From positions 1-64,000 of the forward strand of contig NZ_JBAHWA010000005.1 of assembly GCF_036697405.1 (NCBI RefSeq): 64,000 bases of DNA. The letters run 5' to 3'. Shown here piece by piece: positions 59,801 through 64,000 of this stretch. Source of the stretch: Lysobacter sp036697405. Its GTDB lineage: Bacteria > Pseudomonadota > Gammaproteobacteria > Xanthomonadales > Xanthomonadaceae. Below the pieces are notes generated by a model. The model saw only the letters and a list, made by a program, of their open reading frames with translations, was not told the origin of the DNA and made no database searches. The position numbers and the translations under genes are program-made. Numbering within the stretch: position 1 is the first letter of the stretch; the number at the start of each line of letters is the position of its first letter.

Positions 59801-60601
59801 GTGACGATCGCTTGGCTGGCATTTCTGGTACTTGGGGCGATCGCCGGCGTGCTCGCCGGATTGCTGGGCGTCGGCGGCGGCCTGGTGCTGGTGGCGGCGC
59901 TGTCGTGGCTGGCGCCCTGGGTCGGCGTGCCGCAGGAGGCCGCGATGCACACCGCGCTGGCCAGCTCGCTGGCCAGCATCGTATTGACCGCGGCGGCCTC
60001 GGCGCGCGCCCACGCCAAGCGCGGCAGCGTGCTGTGGCCGACCGTGGCCTGGATGGTGCCGGGCCTGCTGATCGGCGGCTGGTTCGGCAGCATGGTGGCG
60101 GTGCGCATCGACGACGATCTGCTGCGCTACATCGTCGCCGGTTATTGCCTGATCGCCGCCGCGCAGCTGCTGTTCGGCAAGAACCGCGCGGCGGTGGCCG
60201 ATCACGAGCCGCCGCCGCGCGGCGCGGGCATGAGCGCGGCCGGGGTCGGCATCGGCGCGGTGTCGGCGGTGGTCGGGATCGGCGGCGGCAGCATGACCGT
60301 GCCCCTGTTGGTCTGGCGCGGGATCGCGCCGGTGCGCGCGGTCGGCACCTCCTCGGCCTGCGGGGTCGCGATCGGCCTGGCCTCGGCGGTGGGCTACGCC
60401 CTGCACGCTCCGCCGGGCGCGCTGCCGCACCACGCGATCGGTTACGTCTACCTGCCGGCGGCGATCGGGGTGGCGATCGCCTCGGTCCTGGCCGCGCCCT
60501 ACGGCACGCGCCTGGCACACCGCCTGAGCGGAATCACCCTCAAGCGCGTGTTCGCGGCCTTCCTGGTGGTGGTGGCGGTCAGCCTGCTTCTGGGCGGTTG
60601 A
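59801..60601 (+). CDS. TSUP family (TauE/SafE) sulfite or organosulfur permease
   Basis: A 266-residue membrane protein with eight helices in two homologous halves. Each half begins with the TSUP glycine motif: GVLAGLLGVGGGLVLV (about residues 14-29) and GAVSAVVGIGGGSMTVPLLV (about 152-171). Members export sulfite or sulfonates or move related anions; the substrate is not identifiable. The GTG at 59801 has AAGGAGA five bases upstream. Confidence 0.88.
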   Translation: MTIAWLAFLVLGAIAGVLAGLLGVGGGLVLVAALSWLAPWVGVPQEAAMHTALASSLASIVLTAAASARAHAKRGSVLWPTVAWMVPGLLIGGWFGSMVAVRIDDDLLRYIVAGYCLIAAAQLLFGKNRAAVADHEPPPRGAGMSAAGVGIGAVSAVVGIGGGSMTVPLLVWRGIAPVRAVGTSSACGVAIGLASAVGYALHAPPGALPHHAIGYVYLPAAIGVAIASVLAAPYGTRLAHRLSGITLKRVFAAFLVVVAVSLLLGG

Positions 60602-60868
60602 ACGCGCTACCGGGCGGCGCGGAGCGCCGGACCGGTGTCGCCCGCCTGATCGCCAGCTGAATATGTAAATCCTTGATTTTTTTGAATTCGGCCGCCTGAA
60701 CAGGTGGTTGAGCGGTGTTCTGCGTCGCGAATTCGGCAATTCGCCGCGGCAGGGGGCACTTTGCCGCTTGTGGCGGATTCACGAATTGTTTACAACCTCG
60801 TGACGCCTGGGAACAGGGGCCCGGCGCCCAAAACAAAACACAGCCACGTCTTACTTAGGGAGAGAGAG
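60602..60868. other. Upstream region of the last TonB receptor gene
   Basis: No gene is visible. The stretch 60660-60690 is markedly AT-rich (TATGTAAATCCTTGATTTTT) and is the most promoter-like part. A purine-rich ribosome site (GGGAGAGAGAG) ends the region. Confidence 0.5.
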
Positions 60869-63766
60869 ATGAAGCCGCTGCGCCGCCAGTCCTTGGCGAA
60901 AGCCATCCAGTTGTCGTTGCTGATCAGCCTGCCCGGCCTTGCCGCCGCCCAGGACGCCGCCCCCGCGCCTTCGGCCACCACGCTGGACACGGTGACCGTC
61001 ACGGGTACCCGCATCAAACAGACCAACGCGGTCACCGCCCAGCCGGTGTTCGTGCTCGATCGCCAGAAGCTCGAGAAGACCGGCGTGCAGACCGTCGGCG
61101 AAGTGCTGCAGCAGCTCACCGCCGGCGGCAAGGCGCTCAACGCCAAGTTCAACTCCTCCGGCAACTTCGGCTATCCGCCGGACGGCGGCGGCATCGGCGC
61201 CGGCTCGGCCCAGGTCGACCTGCGCAACCTCGGCTCGCAGCGCGTGCTGGTGCTGGTCGACGGCATCCGCTGGGTCAACGAATCCTCCGCCTCGGGCGTC
61301 AGCGGCAGCGCCGACGTCAACACCATCCCGCTGGCGATCGTCGAGCGCATCGAAGTGCTGGAAGACGGCGCCTCGGCGATCTACGGCTCCGACGCCATCG
61401 CGGGCGTGGTGAACATCATCACCCGCCGCAAGCTCGACGGCGCCGAAGTGCACGCCTATTTCGGCCAGTGGGGCGACGGCGGCGACACCACCGAAGCCAG
61501 CATGACCCTGGGCGGCGCCGGCGAGCGCTGGTCGGCCGTGTTCGGCGCCAGCTACTTCGAGCAGAAGGCGATCAGCTCGGGCAGCTGGAAGCAGTCGTCC
61601 GAGCCGGTACCCGGCGGCGGCCTCGCCTCGGGCAGTTCGGGCATTCCGCAGGGCCGCTTCACCTTCTGCGATCCCAGCCGTCCGGTCACCGGCGTCGGCG
61701 GTTGCGACGCCGCGGGCGACAACTGGTACGACATCACCCTCAATAACGGCACCACCGTGCCGGTGTTCGATCCGAACAACCCCAACGGCGGCACCTACCA
61801 CGGCTTCAGCGGCGCCGACCGCTTCAACTTCGCGCCGTTCAACCTGCTGCTGACCCCGAGCAAGCGCAAGGCGCTGTTCACCAGCCTCAACTACGACCTG
61901 ACCGAAAACACCCGCTTGCACGTCAAGGCGCTGTACAACAACCGCACCTCGACCAACCAGGCCGCGCCGGAACCGATCTTCGTCGGTCCTTTCGCCGGCA
62001 CCGGCGGCATCGCCGACACGGTCATCGTGCATGCGAACAATCCGTACAACCCCTTCGGCATCACCCTGGATCCGGCCACCAACTTCGGCTGGGTGACCAA
62101 GCGCCCGATCGAGGTCGGCCCGCGCATCTTCGAGCAGGACGTCGACACCACCTACTTCAACATCGGCCTGGACGGCGTGTTCGACATCGGCGAGCGCGGC
62201 TTCGGCTGGGACGCCAACTACGTGCACTCGGAGAACAAGGCCGAGCAGACCTTCCGCAACGGCTACAACGTCGCCAAGATCAAGCTCGCCCTGGGCGATC
62301 CGGCGGTGTGCGCGGCGGTGCCGGGCTGCGTGCCGCTGGACCTGTTCGGCGGCCAGGCGCGTCCGATGACGCAGGCCATGATCGACTGGATCCGCACCAA
62401 GCAGATCGACTCGAGCAAGCAGGTGCTGGACCTGTTCTCGGCCAACATCACCGGCGACCTGTTCGACATCGGCGATCGCGCGGCCGGCTTCGCCGCCGGC
62501 GTCGAGCACCGCCGTTACCGCGGCGAGTTCAACCCCGATCCGCTGCGCCAGACCGGCGAATCGCAGGACTCGTTCGCCGCCCCGGTCAACGCCAGCTACG
62601 ACGTCAGCGAAATCTACACCGAGTTCAACTTCCCGGTGCTGTCGACCCTCGACATCACCGCGGCGATCCGTTACTCGGATTACTCGACCTTCGGCGGCGC
62701 CACCACCGGCAAGGCCGGCTTCCGCTGGCAGCCGATCGAGGACCTGGTGATCCGCGGTACCTACTCGCAGGGCTTCCGCGCCCCCAACCTGGGCGAGCTG
62801 TACGGCCTGACCCAGTTCGGCGCCAGCTTGGTCGACCCCTGCGGCCCGACCGGCGGCGGCGGCCCGGCTCCGCAGTACGTGGCCGGCTGTAACGCGCAGG
62901 GCGTGCCCCCGGGCTTCGAGCAGGCCAACACCCAGATCACCACCTTCACCGGCGGTAATCCGAACCTGGAGCCGGAAGAGTCCGACAGCTACACCTTCGG
63001 CGTGGTCTACAGCCCGGGTTGGGCCGAGGGCACCTCGTGGTCGAGCAAGCTCGACTTCGAAGTGAACTACTACCACCACGAGATCGAAGGCGCGATCCAG
63101 GCCCGCGATCTGCAGGCCCTGCTCAACGCCTGCCTGGCCAGCGGCGGCACCGCCCCGGCGGTGTGCTCGCCGTTCTCGCGTTCGGCCAGCGGCAACCTCA
63201 ACCCGCCCAACAACTTCCTCAGCAACCTCGGCAGCGTCAAGACCGACGGCGTCGACATCAAGGTCAACTGGGCCAGCCCGGATTGGAGCTGGGGCCGTCT
63301 GACCGCGGGTCTGCAGTCGACCTTCGTCAACGACTACGAGGCGGTGGACATCGACGGCAACGTCTCCCAGCGCAAGGTCGGCGTGGAAGTCAACGACAGC
63401 GCGATTCCGGAGTGGCAGACCAACCTGCAGTTGGGCTGGAACAAGGGCGACTTCGACGCGAGCTGGAACGTGCGTTACATCGCCTCGGTCGACGAGGATT
63501 GCGGCAACTCGGTCTATGCCGGTCCCAAGCCGGGCTGCCTGAACCCGCAGAACGTCAACACCCTGGGTTCGGTGACCTACCACGACGTCCAGTTCGGCTG
63601 GAAGAACGCGTTCACGCTGGAAGGCCTGAAGCTGTCGGCCGGCGCCAACAACGTGTTCGGCAAGGACCCGCCGGTGTGCGTGACCTGCTCGCTCAACGGT
63701 TACGACGCGGGCACCTACGACCTGCCGGGCACCTTCTGGTACGTCAGCGCCGATTACCGCTTCTGA
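60869..63766 (+). CDS. TonB-dependent receptor
   Basis: A 965-residue outer-membrane transporter. It has a signal peptide (ends GLAAAQ), a TonB-box-like LDTVTVTGTRIK, and a plug (QPVFVLDRQKLEKTGVQTVGEVL; VLVLVDGIRWVN; IERIEVLEDGASAIYGSDAIAGVVNIITRR). A large barrel with long Cys-containing external loops follows (CDPSRPVTGVGGCDA, VCAAVPGCVPLDLFGG, LVDPCGPTGGG) and ends VSADYRF. It is the Xanthomonadaceae-type oligosaccharide/peptide receptor class; ligand unknown. Codon use is strongly biased, suggesting substantial expression. A terminator follows. Confidence 0.92.
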   Translation: MKPLRRQSLAKAIQLSLLISLPGLAAAQDAAPAPSATTLDTVTVTGTRIKQTNAVTAQPVFVLDRQKLEKTGVQTVGEVLQQLTAGGKALNAKFNSSGNFGYPPDGGGIGAGSAQVDLRNLGSQRVLVLVDGIRWVNESSASGVSGSADVNTIPLAIVERIEVLEDGASAIYGSDAIAGVVNIITRRKLDGAEVHAYFGQWGDGGDTTEASMTLGGAGERWSAVFGASYFEQKAISSGSWKQSSEPVPGGGLASGSSGIPQGRFTFCDPSRPVTGVGGCDAAGDNWYDITLNNGTTVPVFDPNNPNGGTYHGFSGADRFNFAPFNLLLTPSKRKALFTSLNYDLTENTRLHVKALYNNRTSTNQAAPEPIFVGPFAGTGGIADTVIVHANNPYNPFGITLDPATNFGWVTKRPIEVGPRIFEQDVDTTYFNIGLDGVFDIGERGFGWDANYVHSENKAEQTFRNGYNVAKIKLALGDPAVCAAVPGCVPLDLFGGQARPMTQAMIDWIRTKQIDSSKQVLDLFSANITGDLFDIGDRAAGFAAGVEHRRYRGEFNPDPLRQTGESQDSFAAPVNASYDVSEIYTEFNFPVLSTLDITAAIRYSDYSTFGGATTGKAGFRWQPIEDLVIRGTYSQGFRAPNLGELYGLTQFGASLVDPCGPTGGGGPAPQYVAGCNAQGVPPGFEQANTQITTFTGGNPNLEPEESDSYTFGVVYSPGWAEGTSWSSKLDFEVNYYHHEIEGAIQARDLQALLNACLASGGTAPAVCSPFSRSASGNLNPPNNFLSNLGSVKTDGVDIKVNWASPDWSWGRLTAGLQSTFVNDYEAVDIDGNVSQRKVGVEVNDSAIPEWQTNLQLGWNKGDFDASWNVRYIASVDEDCGNSVYAGPKPGCLNPQNVNTLGSVTYHDVQFGWKNAFTLEGLKLSAGANNVFGKDPPVCVTCSLNGYDAGTYDLPGTFWYVSADYRF

Positions 63767-63791
63767 TTCACCGCGACACGGTTTGAACGCG

Positions 63792-63819
63792 ACGGCCGGC
63801 GATGCGAATCGCCGGCCGT
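63792..63819 (+). terminator. Terminator after the last TonB receptor gene
   Basis: A perfect 12-bp stem, ACGGCCGGCGAT (63792-63803) and ATCGCCGGCCGT (63808-63819), with loop GCGA, is followed by TTCGTTT. Confidence 0.9.
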
Positions 63820-63847
63820 TTCGTTTGCGGGAACGGCGGCGCCGCGC

Positions 63848-63994
63848 CGCTCTCCTGCACGAGGCCTGCGTGCAGGAGAGCGAAGGGGGGCGCCATCGCT
63901 GTGGGAGCGGCGTAAGCCGCGATGGGCGTTCGGCCATGACGGCGCTTGCGGCGCGAGTGCGTGGCGTCGATCGCGGCTTACGCCGCTCCCACAG
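63848..63994. repeat. Right-edge hairpin and REP-like inverted repeat
   Basis: CTCTCCTGCAC and GTGCAGGAGAG form a short hairpin at about 63850-63881. An inverted pair of the GTGGGAGCGGCGTAAGCCGC family has arms at about 63899-63924 and 63969-63994. Confidence 0.8.
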
Positions 63995-64000
63995 AATGCA

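Noticed and set aside
60851..63937. Open reading frame of 1028 codons antisense to the last TonB receptor gene
   Set aside because: Shadow frame running through the terminator and repeats, without start signals or family motifs.

Overview
The window is chromosomal DNA of a high-GC gammaproteobacterium, most likely a Lysobacter-like member of the Xanthomonadaceae. The evidence is an Ax21-like outer-membrane barrel, four TonB-dependent receptors, the order rpsU-yqeY-dnaG, a caa3/aa3-type cox locus, and many dispersed hairpin repeats of the kinds seen in that family. I see no rRNA, tRNA, CRISPR array, prophage, insertion sequence or origin. All ordinary genes look intact; the one broken gene is a small SEC-C motif gene in the primase operon.

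Layout. 1-4.7 kb: a solitary 2OG-Fe dioxygenase, a MAPEG protein, an M28 lipoprotein peptidase and a VNGSI-repeat exported protein. 4.9-9.5 kb: gpmI, an EnvC-like amidase activator and an S41 protease, in the gpmI-envC-ctp order common in gammaproteobacteria. 9.7-13.2 kb: Ax21-like barrel, DUF1820 protein, rhomboid protease and a FadL-type porin. 13.4-26.6 kb: one ten-gene, tightly coupled operon with two TonB receptors, an ABC exporter with two DUF3526 permeases, a PduX-like GHMP kinase, a cysteine-synthase-fold PLP enzyme, an ATP-grasp ligase, a DUF364 protein and an MFS transporter. It starts behind a perfect operator-like palindrome and ends at a terminator. This is the best candidate for an undescribed system: I read it as biosynthesis, export and uptake of a small amino-acid-derived metallophore. 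26.7-29.9 kb: putA.

30.3-38.7 kb: the cytochrome c oxidase locus (coxB, ctaD, a small membrane protein, ctaG, ctaE, a DUF2909 gene in the opposite direction, SURF1, an SCO-like protein, heme A synthase, heme O synthase). It carries a tandem ~120-bp duplication between ctaD and the small gene. 38.7-42.6 kb: a PD40 lipoprotein, then three exported proteins (a RidA-like protein and two tandem M19 dipeptidase homologues with altered metal-ligand motifs). 42.7-45.7 kb: the macromolecular-synthesis operon rpsU-yqeY-(SEC-C gene)-dnaG on the minus strand, divergent from tsaD. 47-51.7 kb: folB, folK, a DUF6159 membrane protein, a pteridine-reductase-like SDR, a MidA/NDUFAF7-type methyltransferase and a VanZ-like protein. 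51.8-63.8 kb: two large TonB receptors flanking cca, a PH-domain protein, an NDUFA9-like SDR, a soluble lytic transglycosylase and a TSUP permease.

Intergenic spaces are full of inverted repeats of at least six sequence families, listed individually below. Functions are inferred from motifs and gene order read by eye; no database search was possible.
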